Source of the DNA: Protula sp. h YS-2021
Lineage: Eukaryota; Annelida; Polychaeta; Sabellida; Serpulidae
Assembly: GCA_949752745.1 (NCBI GenBank)
Contig: OX457027.1
Location: 18,122,603 to 18,186,602 of the forward strand
Direction: 5' to 3'
DNA length: 64,000 nt
Shown here: positions 1-12,289 of the stretch, in pieces
Layout of the letters: the number at the start of each line of letters is the position of its first letter
Position numbering within the stretch: position 1 is the first letter of the stretch
The notes under the pieces: model-generated
Database searches by the model: none
What the model was told of the DNA's origin: nothing
Seen by the model: the letters and a program-made list of their open reading frames with translations, nothing else
Made by a program: the position numbers and the translations under genes

Positions 1-194
1 GATTTAACAGTGCCCAGGCAATGTCATGAAAACCGCCGATACTTCTTTTAAATTCACTTTCGAATGGCCAGAGGATCTATTTGTTCATTGGTGGGGGATT
101 AGCCTTTTTGCAGTTTCGTCTGTTAATACTTTGTCAATTAAGTTGCATTTATTTATTGTCAACAGGTGGTAAAAAATTACAGACGAATTTTGAG

Positions 195-720
195 AATGCT
201 GCACAAGGACAACCTGCCGCCAGGCTACGAACCGCCCTCTTGGTACAGAATGCTGGTAAGCTCCTGACGTCTTGTGTGCCCTGGGTGGGAGAGGGGGGAG
301 CCGCCCGGCTATGAACGGCCCTCCTGGTACAGAATGCTGGTAAGCTCCTGATGTCTTGCGTCCCCTGGGTGGGGGAGGGGGGAGCCGCCCGGCTATGAAC
401 CGCCCTCTTGGTACAGAATGCTGGTAAGCTCCTGACATCTTGTGTCTCCTGGGTGGGGGAGGGGGGAGCCGCCCGGCTATGAACCGCCCTCTTGGTACAG
501 AATACTGGTAGGCCCCTAGCGTCTTTCGCGTCCCCTGGTCAGGGGAGGGTGAGGCATCCAGCTATGAACTGCCCTCCAGGTACAGAACGCTGGTAAGTTT
601 TTGGCGTTTTTTTTTTTTTTGTGTGTGTGTGTTCTCTTCGTCGGGGTGGGAGGGGGAGGCGCCCTGCTATGAACCGCCGTCTTAGTACAGAATGCTGGTA
701 AGCTTTTGGTGTTTTTTGTT
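195..720. repeat. GC-rich minisatellite array, copy 1
   Basis: Tandem units of about 75-85 bases, each with the core GAACCGCCCTC, then TGGTACAGAATGCTGGTAAG, then a G-rich stretch. Later units degrade into T- and GT-rich spacers. Open frames read through the array on both strands only because the repeat lacks stops; I do not regard them as genes. Confidence 0.9.
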
Positions 721-1584
721 TGTTTGTTTTTTTTTTGGGGGGGGGGGGGCTATATGGTTATGTAGGGCAGGGAATGGATGTATTGAGGTGGGTCGGTAGA
801 TTCATGAAAAGAAAGGAATAATTTTTGTGTCACCATAAATTTTGAGAAAATTTTCGTGGCCGACCGATATTCTTTATAGGATAAAATGTGAATCAGCCTG
901 GGCGATTTTTTGTTTGTTGTTCTTGTTGTGTGTTGGTGCTTTTTGGCCCCATTTGGCCCCAAATATTTCTCCATAACAGGCTGTATGACCAGGAGATCAT
1001 CAATCAAAATCAACTGACAGAAAGACACTCACTTTGTCGAATTCTTTATAACCAGACATGCTGTAAATGTTTTGAATGAACATTTGACTAAGTGCTCCAT
1101 CATAGTTATCAAGCTACTCGTTTCCGGAATATCAAATATTAACATTTTAGCCGCCTTCAGAATCGCTGTCTCGCGATGCTTTACATGTAAGGTTTAGAAA
1201 CAGACAGGAAAACCAGCAAACCGATGGACGGAAATCTATCTCCAGACTAGCGAACTGATGGACGGAAACTCTATCTCCAGAAAGGCAGACCATCAAACCC
1301 ACAGACGGAAAAATGTCTCCAGACAGGCAGACTAGCAAACTGATAGAAAGAAATCTACTTGGCAATTATAACGATTGTTGATGTTGTTTTTGAATGAATA
1401 GGCTCATCTATTGACTGATGAGTCATTTGTTTTGTTTTTCTTTATAAGTTAGACTAATCAATTGTTAATATAGCAACCATCCTTTGTTTGGTGAACTGTT
1501 GGAATGATGTTTAATCAGTATTTCTTACAGCAAACATATAAAGCAAGGCCACTCTTCACGGTAATAAACTCTGCTGTGAATTTC

Positions 1585-2395
1585 TTATAGGGGGGGTCTC
1601 CCGGCTACGAACCGCCCTCCTGGTACAGAATGCTGGTAAGCTCCTGACGTCTTGTGCCCCGTGGGTGGGTGGAAGGGGGGTCTCCCGGCTACGAACCGCC
1701 CTCCTGGTACAGAATGCTGGTAAGCTCCTGGCGTCTTGTGTTCCGTGGGTGGGGGGCGACGCCCGGCTACGAACCGCCCTCCTGGTACAGAATGCTGGTA
1801 AGCTCCTGGCGTCTTGTGTTCCGTGGGTGGGGGGCGACGCCCGGCTACGAACCGCCCTCCAGGTACAGATTGCTGGTAAGCTCCTGACATCTTGTGTCCC
1901 CTGGGTGGGGGAGCCGCCCGGCTATAAACCACCCTCCTGATACAGAATGTTGGCAAGCTCCTGACGTCTTGTGTCCCGTAGGTGGGGGGGAGGGGGTCTC
2001 CCGGCTACGAACCGCCCTCCTGGTACAGAATGCTGGTAAGCTCCTGGCGTCTTGTGTCCCCTGGGTGGGGGAGGGGAGCCGCCCGGCTATGAACCGCCCT
2101 CTTGGTACAGAATGCTGGTAAGCTCCTGACGTCTTGTGCCCCCTGGGTGAGGGAGGGGGAGCCGCCCGGCTATGAACCGCCCTCCTGGTACAGAATGCTG
2201 TTAAGCTCCTGGCGTCTTGCGCGTCCCCTGGTCAGGGGAGGGGGAGGCATCCAGCTATGAACTGCCCTCCAGGTACAGAACGCTGGTAAGTTTTTGGCGT
2301 TTTTTTGTGTGTGTGTTCTCTTCGTCGGGTTGGGAGGGGGAGGCGCCCTGCTATGAACCGCCGTCTTGGTACAGAATGCTGGTAAGCTTTTGGTG
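1585..2395. repeat. GC-rich minisatellite array, copy 2
   Basis: Same unit as the array at 195-720, about ten copies. It is nearly identical to the array at 3255-4070, apart from small insertions in G and T runs, so the two were duplicated together with the block between them. Confidence 0.9.
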
Positions 2396-3254
2396 TTTTT
2401 GTTTGTTTGTTTTTTTTGGGGGGGGGGGCTATATGGTTATGTAGGGCAGGGAATGGATGTATTGAGGTGGGTCGGTAGATTCATAAAAAGAAAGGAATAA
2501 TTTTTGTGTCACCATAAATTTTGAGAAAATTTTCGTGGCCGACCGATATTCTTTATAGGATAAAATGTGAATCAGCCTGGGCGATTTTTTGTTTGTTGTT
2601 CTTGTTGTGTGTTGGTGCTTATTTGGCCCCAAATATTTCTCCATAACAGGCTGTATGACCAGGAGATCATCAATCAAAATCAACTGACAGAAAGACACTC
2701 GCTTTGTCGAATTCCTTATAACCAGACATGCTATAAATGTTTTGAATGGCCATTTGACTAAGTGTTCCATCATAGTTATCAAGCTACTCGTTTCCGGAAT
2801 ATCAAATATTAACATTTTAGCCGCCTTCAGAATCGCTGTCTCGCGATGCTTTACATGTAAGGTTTAGAAACAGACAGGAAAACCAGCAAAACGATGGACG
2901 GAAATCTATCTCCAGACTAGCGAACTGATGGACGGAAACTCTATCTCCAGAAAGGCAGACCATCAAACCGACAGACGGAAATCTATCTCCAGACAGGCAG
3001 ACTAGCACACTGATAGAAAGAAATCTACTTGGCAATTATAACGATTGTTGATGTTGTTTTTGAATGAATAGGCTCATCTATTGACTGATGAGTCATTTGT
3101 TTTGTTTTTCTTTATAAGTTAGACTAATCAATTGTTAATATAGCAACCATCCTTTGTTTGGTGAACTGTTGGAATGATGTTTAATCAGTATTTCTTACAG
3201 CAAACATATAAAGCAAGGCCACTCTTCACGGTAATAAACTCTGCTGTGAATTTC

Positions 3255-4070
3255 TTATAGGGGGGGTCTCCCGGCTACGAACCGCCCTCCTGGTACAGAA
3301 TGCTGGTAAGCTCCTGACGTCTTGTGCCCCGTGGGTGGGTGGAAGGGGGGTCTCCCGGCTACGAACCGCCCTCCTGGTACAGAATGCTGGTAAGCTCCTG
3401 GCGTCTTGTGTTCCGTGGGTGGGGGGCGACGCCCGGCTACGAACCGCCCTCCTGGTACAGAATGCTGGTAAGCTCCTGGCGTCTTGTGTTCCGTGGGTGG
3501 GGGGCGACGCCCGGCTACGAACCGCCCTCCAGGTACAGATTGCTGGTAAGCTCCTGACATCTTGTGTCCCCTGGGTGGGGGGAGCCGCCCGGCTATAAAC
3601 CACCCTCCTGATACAGAATGTTGGCAAGCTCCTGACGTATTGTGTCCCGTGGGTGGGGGGAGGGGGTCTCCCGGCTACGAACCGCCCTCCTGGTACAGAA
3701 TGCTGGTAAGCTCCTGGCGTCTTGTGTCCCCTGGGTAGGGGAGGGGAGCCGCCCGGCTATGAACCGCCCTCTTGGTACAGAATGCTGGTAAGCTCCTGAC
3801 GTCTTGTGCCCCCTGGGTGAGGGAGGGGGAGCCGCCCGGCTATGAACCGCCCTCCTGGTACAGAATGCTGTTAAGCTCCTGGCGTCTTGCGCGTCCCCTG
3901 GTCAGGGGAGGGGGAGGCATCCAGCTATGAACTGCCCTCCAGGTACAGAACGCTGGTAAGTTTTTGGCGTTTTTTTGTGTGTGTGTTCTCTTCGTCGGGT
4001 TGGGAGGGGGAGGCGCCCTGCTATGAACCGCCGTCTTGGTACAGAATGCTGGTAAGCTTTTGGTGTTTTT
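3255..4070. repeat. GC-rich minisatellite array, copy 3
   Basis: Same unit as the arrays at 195-720 and 1585-2395, and almost base-for-base equal to the second. Each unit contains CTGGTAAGC, a good match to a splice donor. Confidence 0.9.
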
Positions 4071-5140
4071 GTTTGTTTGTTTTTTTTGGGGGGGGCTATA
4101 TGGTTATGTAGGGCAGGGAATGGATGTATTGAGGTGGGTCGGTAGATTCATAAAAAGAAAGGAATAATTTTTGTGTCACCATAAATTTTGAGAAAATTTT
4201 CGTGGCCGACCGATATTCTTTATAGGATAAAATGTGAATCAGCCTGGGCGATTTTTTGCTTGTTGTTCTTGTTGTGTGTTGGTGCTTATTTGGCCCCAAA
4301 TATTTCTCCATAACAGGCTGTATGACCAGGAGATCATCAATCAAAATCAACTGACAGAAAGCCACTCGCTTTGTCGAATTCTTTATAACCAGACATGCTA
4401 TAAATGTTTTGAATGAACATTTGACTAAGTGTTCCATCATAGTTATCAAGCTACTCGTTTCCGGAATATCAAATATTAACATTTTAGCCGCCTTCAGAAT
4501 CGCTCTCTCGCGATGCTTCACATGTAAGGTTTAGAAACAGACAGGAAAACCAGCAAACCGATGGACGGAAATCTATCTCCGGCCTAGCGAACTGATGGAC
4601 GGAAACTCTATCTCAAGACAGGCAGACCATCAAACCGACAGACGGAAATCTATCTCCAGACAGGCAGACTAGCACACTGATAGAAAGAAATCTACTTGGC
4701 AATTATAACGATTGTTGATGTTGTTTTTGAATGAATAGGCTCATCTATTGACTGATGAGTCATTTGTTTTGTTTTTCTTTATAAGTTAGACTAATCAATT
4801 GTTAATATAGCAACCATCCTTTGTTTGGTGAACTGTTGGAATGATGTTTAATCAGTATTTCTTACAGCAAACATATAAAGCAAGGCCACTGTTCACGGTA
4901 ATAAACTCTGCTGTGAATTTCTTATGGAAGCCCGTGTTAAACTAAACCTTGTTCTAAGACACGTTAAAAATACACAATCCTGTAAACGATTTGGATGGAC
5001 CGGATCAGGTAATAATACTCTGGATCATGTAACGAGAAAGGTCAATAATATTAGAATAAAGAAAAGTTATGATCAAAGAGACATAAAAGTGATCCCATGG
5101 GCACCTCAAAGAAAAAAAACATAACATTCGTAAAATAGAT

Positions 5141-6350
5141 CGACCAGCGAATCTATAGATCCGCTGAAAATTTTAGCGGATCTAACAGATCCGCTGCTTT
5201 TGGGCCGAGAAAATTCTACAGGTCCGCTGAAATGATTGACGAGGCTAAAGTACTATTGATATTGAGTAGTATGGCCGAAATATACGGTATTAATACGTAA
5301 ACGGTGCTGCTTTTACTAATGAAATAAGACGTTATTTTGCAAACGCTTTATTAATACAAACACACAACCACATTATTAATACAAATAGGTAATTTATGAT
5401 CTGTTTTGCATTAAAACTTATGATGTTTGGCGTTATATTTACCCAACGAAAATAGGTATAAAAGACTTTTATAAGCCACTGCTCCAATTGCAATTAAAAA
5501 AAACAGCTCAAGTAGTAACTTCTACCTGTGATTATTTCTTAAAAGCCAAATTCACTCGTGCAATTAATAACTCTTAGGAAACCCTTTCGTCGATAATGGA
5601 ACTCCAGTTGCAATTAAGGAAACTAATTATAGAAGCACTAGTACTTGTGATCATGACTTAAAAACAAAATTTACTCTTATAATCAGTAACTCTGAAAAAA
5701 CTCACTCATCAATAATGAAGCTCCAATTGCAATTGAGGAGGGTTACATCTTATGTGTACACGCTAGGCTAGAGTGACATCTAGAGTTGCATTTTACCTTT
5801 GCTTTGAAACACTTACATCTATTTGTTTGACACCGTTTACTACCAGCACAATTGCACTTCACAAACCTCTGTCCACCGCACGCTGATTCAAACTGAACTG
5901 CTTGCCTCAGTGAAAGTTCTACATTTAATTTTACGTCGTTTTCGGTAATCAAATTGAACGAGCACAGATCAAATTGATATACTCAAGAGAACGCGAAGCA
6001 GATCGAATTTATGTTAATTGCATTGTTAAATTGCAATTACTTTTCAGCAAATACCACTCCAATAGAATCATAATATGTACTACTGCTTTCTTATAAGAAG
6101 ACCAGAAGTTATAAAGCTTTCAAAGTAACACTAGCATTGAAGTGCAATTAATGTACTTCTAATGGCATTTCAATGAAAACAATGTCTTTTGGGCTATGAC
6201 AATGTCTTATGGGCTATGACAATACTCAATATCAACAGTACTTTAGCTTCGTCAATCATTTCAGCGGATCTGTAGAATTTTCTCGGCTCAAAAGCAGCGG
6301 ATCTCTTAGATCCGCTAAAATTTTCAGCGGATCTATAGATTCGCTGGTCG
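5141..6350. mobile_element. DNA element with 128-base terminal inverted repeats
   Basis: 5141-5268 and 6223-6350 are inverted copies with only a few mismatches. Each end is itself built of small palindromes around AGCGGATCT and AGATCCGCT. Extra copies of that palindrome run on to about 6420. The interior is AT-rich and holds only one short cysteine-rich fragment, so the element is probably non-autonomous. Target-site duplications could not be assigned because the ends border similar repeats. Confidence 0.8.
5743..5952 (-). pseudogene. CXC-type Cys-rich domain fragment
   Basis: The frame has no ATG at its start and encodes about 69 residues ending at TGA. It has a tight cysteine cluster of the form CNC, then CQTNRCKCF, then CNSRCH. 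This resembles the Cys-rich tails seen in some transposon integrases and CXC/CRC domains; that link is from general family knowledge. It lies inside the inverted-repeat element at 5141-6350 and is probably a remnant of its ancestral gene. Confidence 0.4.
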
Positions 6351-6904
6351 AACCAGCGTATCTACAGATTTGCTGAAATTTTCAGCGGATCTACAGATTC
6401 GCTGATTCTACAGATCCTCTGTAACAAACTGGGGTATCCAAAAAAAATGTGTACGCACGTTTCTCCATCTAAATACCTGTTTAATTTTCATTCTATAATT
6501 GCAGTAACATTCGTTCTTGTTATGCCTGTACTCATATTTATGCCCACCATATAGTTGACATATATGTCAAACATGTGAGAACCATAAGTTAACCAAAATG
6601 TAAAAATTTCTTTTATATGACCATCATATGGTGAACGTACAGTTCCCTTATATCGTATGTTGATCATATGCGTTGACCATATGGTTATCATTGACTAAAA
6701 ATATGGTGACAAAGCTGGTATATATGAAATAATGATGACCATGTGGTAAACATAAATCATCGATAAACATGAGTATAATACAGTGAATATACATCACTGA
6801 AAGGCAACAGCTTGCTTATAAGCTTTCTATCCCTGACTGGCATTGCATGTGGTATATGGTGATATGGCCAGAAACGGATGAAAGCACCATTTGTTCTATT
6901 TCAG

Positions 6905-7012
6905 ATGTATGAATGCCACTACCACTTAGGCTTGGCTCTACAGAACGTAGGGGAGCACCGGAGGGCCGTGGCTCAGTACACCAAGGCCATAGAAGCAGTG
7001 TTCTTCCCTAAG
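6905..7012 (+). CDS. TPR gene exon a
   Basis: Acceptor TTCTATTTCAG and donor AAG|GTAAAT, 108 bases, phase 0 to 0. It encodes a TPR helix pair including LALQNVGEHRRAVAQYTKAI. It opens with ATG, but directly after an acceptor, so this is probably not the initiator. Confidence 0.8.
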
Positions 7013-10000
7013 GTAAATCCTTCACTCTGACATATCATGTATGCAGCATCTTTATTGTTATAAATCTATTAACTGTTCCAGATTCTTCAAACAGCAAACG
7101 CAAAGACGTACAACAGACCCTAGACATAGGCGCAGTCAACCCCAAAAGAAACCCACTCATTTTAAGAGTCCCTTAACGTGACTTACATCACACTTATGAT
7201 GTCACCGCATTCATAAAGCGTGTAATAACGCATTATTACAACATCCATTTTGTTTTTGACGACATCTTTTAGGAAATGCAGTTGTTAAACAAACTTATGT
7301 TTGCAATTCTGATAAAATATATAAAATAATTCTGGCTAAAAAAGGTGTTGTTAGCGAGTGTTGAAAGAAAGACCATGAATGACACACGCGGGCTGTGTTA
7401 TGTAACCGCAAAGATGCTTTAATAACAAACAAGCGACGTTAGTCACCACACACCGGATAGTGAAGAAACGTTAGTCTGTTCATAAACACCCCATGGTCGT
7501 GTTGGCTATGCTGCTGCCCTGTCAACAGGGCAGCGGGACAGAACGCATCAAGGTCAAAACGTACCCAGCTCAAAATGAACCCACGTAAAAACTATCCAGG
7601 TCAAAACGTACCCAGAACAGAGCGTACCCAGGTGAAATCATACCTAGGTCAAACGTACCCTGGTCAAAATGAACCCAAAGAAAAACGTACCCAGAACACA
7701 ACGCATACAGGTCAAAACGTACCCAAGATAGAACGTACTAGCGACAATATGTACTCGTCAACAGAGATAACAACACTCGTTTAAAGACCGCTGCTCAAAA
7801 CTTTGATCTGGACATGGTTCTCTTCACGGATGTTTGGTGTCCACAAGGCCTAGGAGTAAAAACGAACTGTTTCCACGGGCTTCACTTTTGGAAATTCCGA
7901 ATTTTTTTGTGTTCAGAATTGTACTCAATCTTCAATCAATCAATCAATCAATCAATCTGAACTGTGCTTGTATATTTCGTTACGTAAATAAGAATAACAG
8001 TAGAATTTCCTCTGGACGATAGCTTGCCATTTTAAGATATCCTGTTGATATCCTTAAGCTAGTTTTTTTTGTTCTTTCTAAATGATTCGTTGATAAGTAA
8101 AAATAAAGAATGTCAATATTCAGAACAAATAATAACATAAAGCAGGGAGAACAAATGATTTAAAGGAAAAGGCGATAAAGTTTCAAGGTTGCACAAGAAG
8201 AAATTTTACCCAAAAAACCGTGACACATTACAGACACGTTTTCCTGGATGGAATATCCTTATTGTTAGACATGATTGTGACCGGCAGGCCAAACATACCA
8301 GTGATATTATTTTTACGTGCATTTGTATGTGCTGGAACTCTTGAAAGAAACCATTTATGCAAAATATTTGTTCAGCTTCAGTGTATATATGGTTTTATGC
8401 TTAGCTTTATGTCAGACGACCTTATTTGTAGCGTTCTAATTCAGAATTTTAGCGGTTTATTTAATTGGGGAGTAAAGGAATATTAATGTTCAAGTAACGT
8501 CTTTAACAGGGGGAGGGGGTCATAAAACGGGAGTAGATGAGTGTTACTTTGCTCGAGGTAAAGGTTAAGGTAACTTACTTCATGGGAGGGAGAGTTAGTA
8601 AAAGCTGGAGGTCAAGGTCAATGTGACGTATTTGACTGGATGGAGAGAACATAAAAGGGGTAGTAGAGGAGTGTGACCTTGCTCGAGGTATAGGTTAAGG
8701 TAACTTACTTGAAGGGAGGGAAAGTTCGTAAAAGCTGGAGTTCAAGGTCGAGGTGACGTATTTGAAGGGATGGACAGTTCATAAAATGGTTAGTGGATGA
8801 GAATTATCCTGCCAGAGGTAACGATCAAGGTAACATGATTTAACAGGAGATATACTTTCGCTATTACAGTTGCTAGAATATATTTATCTAAGATTAAGGT
8901 CGATTGCCGAACAAAAGGTACAATATGAAGTGCTAGGGAAGAGAATAAGAAAAGGAACATCTCTGTAAATATATTCTCTTATTGTCACTTGTATGGATCT
9001 CCTTTGAAAACTAGGCAGTGAATTGTTTATGTATTGGATTCTGTTTCTAAAGAACTGATCATGACAGAGTCAAAACTGCCCGATAGATGTTTGTGTGTCC
9101 TATTTATTGAGGAATATTGAGGCCTCTGAACTGCAAGCCTTTCAAATGTTTAGTAGCATATTCAAACGAACAGCTTAGAGTCATACAAAAAAGTTATCAA
9201 ACTATGACGTAAGTTTTCGCTGGCTCCATATCTCAAAATTACAACTTTTTAAGAGGAAAGTTCGAAACCTAGTGGCAATGGACGGTAATTTTAAATACCG
9301 CCATAGTAAGAGCTGGACCATTGTTGTTCTGTAAGTCCAGCTGAACCATTGCTGTTCTGTATTCAAGCTGATCCGTTGTACTGTCAATCAAGCCGACTCA
9401 TTGTTGTGCTGAAGTCAAGTTACCACATTACTCTTCTGTAAGTTGGGGTCAGGAGGGTACATGAACTTCGGATGAAATTACGATTCCATTAATATTTGTG
9501 AATGTGAGTGTGCCAATGTGGGACCAAAGCGCCCCAGACCAAAGCACTCCCAGGCCAAAGCGGTCTCAGACTAAAGCACCCCCAGACCAGAGCACCCCTA
9601 GACCAAAGTACCCTAGACCAAAGCACCCCAGACCAAGGCGCCATTGAACAACCCCCCCCCCCCCCCCCGTTCAAAGCGCTCTTTTTGCACTTAAATGCCC
9701 CTTGAAAGTATATATCACTGTTATTCTAATAAAAACGAAACTGTTTAAGTTTTTTCCTGCATAAAGCAATGTTTAATGACATCCAATGCAGGTTGAAATT
9801 AAACACATGACTTAAACATTTCATTCCAAGTGAGTTACCGTCAACGTGGCACTGCAACATTTTAGACAATCATGACATTAATGGTTTCATCTTGGGCAGC
9901 GAACAGCAAAAGCTGTGCACATTCCGGGCATCCCTGCTTTTATTCGTGGATAATGAATAGCAAAGGCTTTGTACAGATTTCACTGCAGAAGACCTGGCCA

Positions 10001-12209
10001 AATTATAAAGACGTTTTGGTCAGAAAGGGACATTTAGTCTTAATTTGCAAAAAATGGGCGTTTCAGTCCGAAGGTGGTTTGGTTGTGAGGGAGGGAGCGG
10101 GGAGAGGGAAGGGCTGGTGTGATCCGCTGTCCAAATTGAATACTTGATTTTTATTTTAAATCGTTCGTATCGAATAATATCAGGTACATATGCAAAGGTG
10201 ATATCAGTACATGTGCAAATTTTGAATCCAGGACACTTTGCCCCCGCCCATTACGCCCCTCCCATATCCCCCCGCCAATTACGCCCCAGATGGACAAGTG
10301 TACATTTTGCCGCCGAGATTTTGATACGCTATTTCAACTAAAAATTTTCGGAGATCTGTCATAAGCAATTTCGGGGGAACGAAGCCACATCTTTCTAAGG
10401 CAGATTACGGCTCGGTATTTAATTTAATCTTATTGTAATTGCGTGTCATATGAGGAGGGAGTAGTTGTCGGAGGTGCTGTTTTATTAATGTCTGAATACG
10501 AATTGGGTTTAGGGATTATCTTCTGTCTGTTAATGAAATTTACGCGTTTATTAAGATTATTGTTTCTTTTAAGCCATATGTATTTCAATTCGTTTTAATA
10601 TTGAAGAAAGGATGAAGATCGCTTTAGCCCCATGTTTCACCCACCAAAATTTACTGGAGAAAAACTTAGAATTCACTGCTGTGAAATGAATCCACATCTT
10701 GGTTTAAGTATAAAAGTTAAGTCCGATAAGGCCGAATATCAATGTGATATCATGGAATTTGTAGAAAGTAACCGTTGAAAGTCAAAGTTATGCCTAGATT
10801 TCTTCCTCTATGCAAATAACAAGACGCTAAAAGACGGCAGAATTTCTTGGAGATGTGTTCGTTGTATTAGATGGACGGTCACAACATCTGGGGATCTGTT
10901 AGATCCACAGCTTTCTCAGGTAGACAATCATGATCCGCGACTTGATGAAGTACAAGTCGCAAAAGCAAACTGTGCCCTCAAAGGCCTAACCACACAGACC
11001 CACGATAAACCTGCCACCATGGTTTCGACTTGTCGTTCAAATATGTCAGATAACGCACGTGTTCTTCTCGGACCAGACAACGCTCTGAAAAAGGCTATTA
11101 GGCGAAAACGTCAACACAATACTCCTCTAGTTCCAGACAAGGTAGAGGATTTGGTGATAAAAGGAGAGTAGTGTGATACTGATACTGAAATACCTGTTTA
11201 AATTTTTTAAGAAGGCTGGGGCGAAATGTCCACTTTTTCATCTGCGGGTTAATAGGCGGGGGCGTAATGAGCGGGGACGAAGTGTCCTGGGGCATAATGG
11301 GCGGGGGCGTAATGGGGGGATACTGCAAACTGTACATCAATTCGGAATGAACATAGTTTCTATAGCTTTTTATCCCTTTGTGACATCAAACTAAACTATT
11401 TATTATATACTTATTTATATGTTATAGATTTCTCGTACCATCCATTTGATTAAATATACGAGCCTGACAAGTATGCATGCGATTTATCTTATATCCTTGT
11501 CTAGCCAATGAAACCGTTCAACAGATAAAGGACACTTGACATCACAAGGCGTCCTTTCAGACTTTTGCGACAGTTTAGAGATCTGTGCACCCATTAAATA
11601 ACCAAGTTTAAATAAGCATCCTTTCCAGATTGGTGTGCCTCTTGAATGTGTTTCATACAAAATGTAATTTAACATTTTGCAGATATTTTGACCTGTCATT
11701 CTAAATCCATTGTCTTTTCTTAATTTAAACTGATTATCTGCGATATAAACTACTACAACATTTATCATTTTACTCACAAACCAATAGGCTCTAGATTTAC
11801 CAATTATATTGTTTGATTTGATATTATAGTTTAAACTGTAGACTCTTGGGTACATACCTTGAAACAAGATGTCTATAGAGACAATGAAAATGACCAAATT
11901 ATAGGGGAATTGGAATATTAATATTGCATAAGGCCAACCTTTCTTTAAACCAATTAGATCATTCTATGAAAGTTGATATAGTACTTAACATATGATATAG
12001 TACTGCTGATAGTATCGTTGTTCAATACACACCAACAAAAGATTTATTTCTGTTGTAGAATGGCTGCGAAGCAGGGTGTACATCTAATTCGTGCCTTATG
12101 ACTCCACTCTATACCAGACGTGCATTTGCTCTTTGTAATGCGGGTATGCCAGAGACTGTCTATTTTTTCCTGTCTGCCTGTCTCTCTATCTCTCTGTCTC
12201 TCTCTCTCG

Positions 12210-12289
<80 letters not shown>

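Larger units (their letters stand above)
740..4922. repeat. Higher-order repeat, three copies of a ~1.67 kb unit
   Basis: The AT-rich block at about 740-1590 recurs at about 2420-3258 and 4090-4922 at a spacing of about 1.67 kb, and each of the first two copies is followed by a minisatellite array. The third copy stops at 4922, where the minisatellite would begin, and unique sequence follows. No coding potential was seen in the block. 4923-5140 is unique sequence without recognisable content. Confidence 0.85.
7013..12058 (+). other. Large intron of the TPR gene
   Basis: No host coding sequence was recognised here. It holds a minisatellite at 7560-7765, a degenerate tandem repeat at 8500-8835, a short C-rich minisatellite at 9510-9665 and the Mutator-like element at 10225-11330. 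The rest is AT-rich unique sequence. Confidence 0.6.

Noticed and set aside
195..2395. CRISPR-like array
   Set aside because: Units are directly adjacent with no unique spacers of constant length, in a eukaryotic context without cas genes.
81..4100. Many open frames of 60-130 codons on both strands, for example repeats reading GAYQHSVPGGRFVAG
   Set aside because: They are translations of the GC-rich minisatellite. The same DNA is open in several frames, and there is no start context or non-repeat extension.
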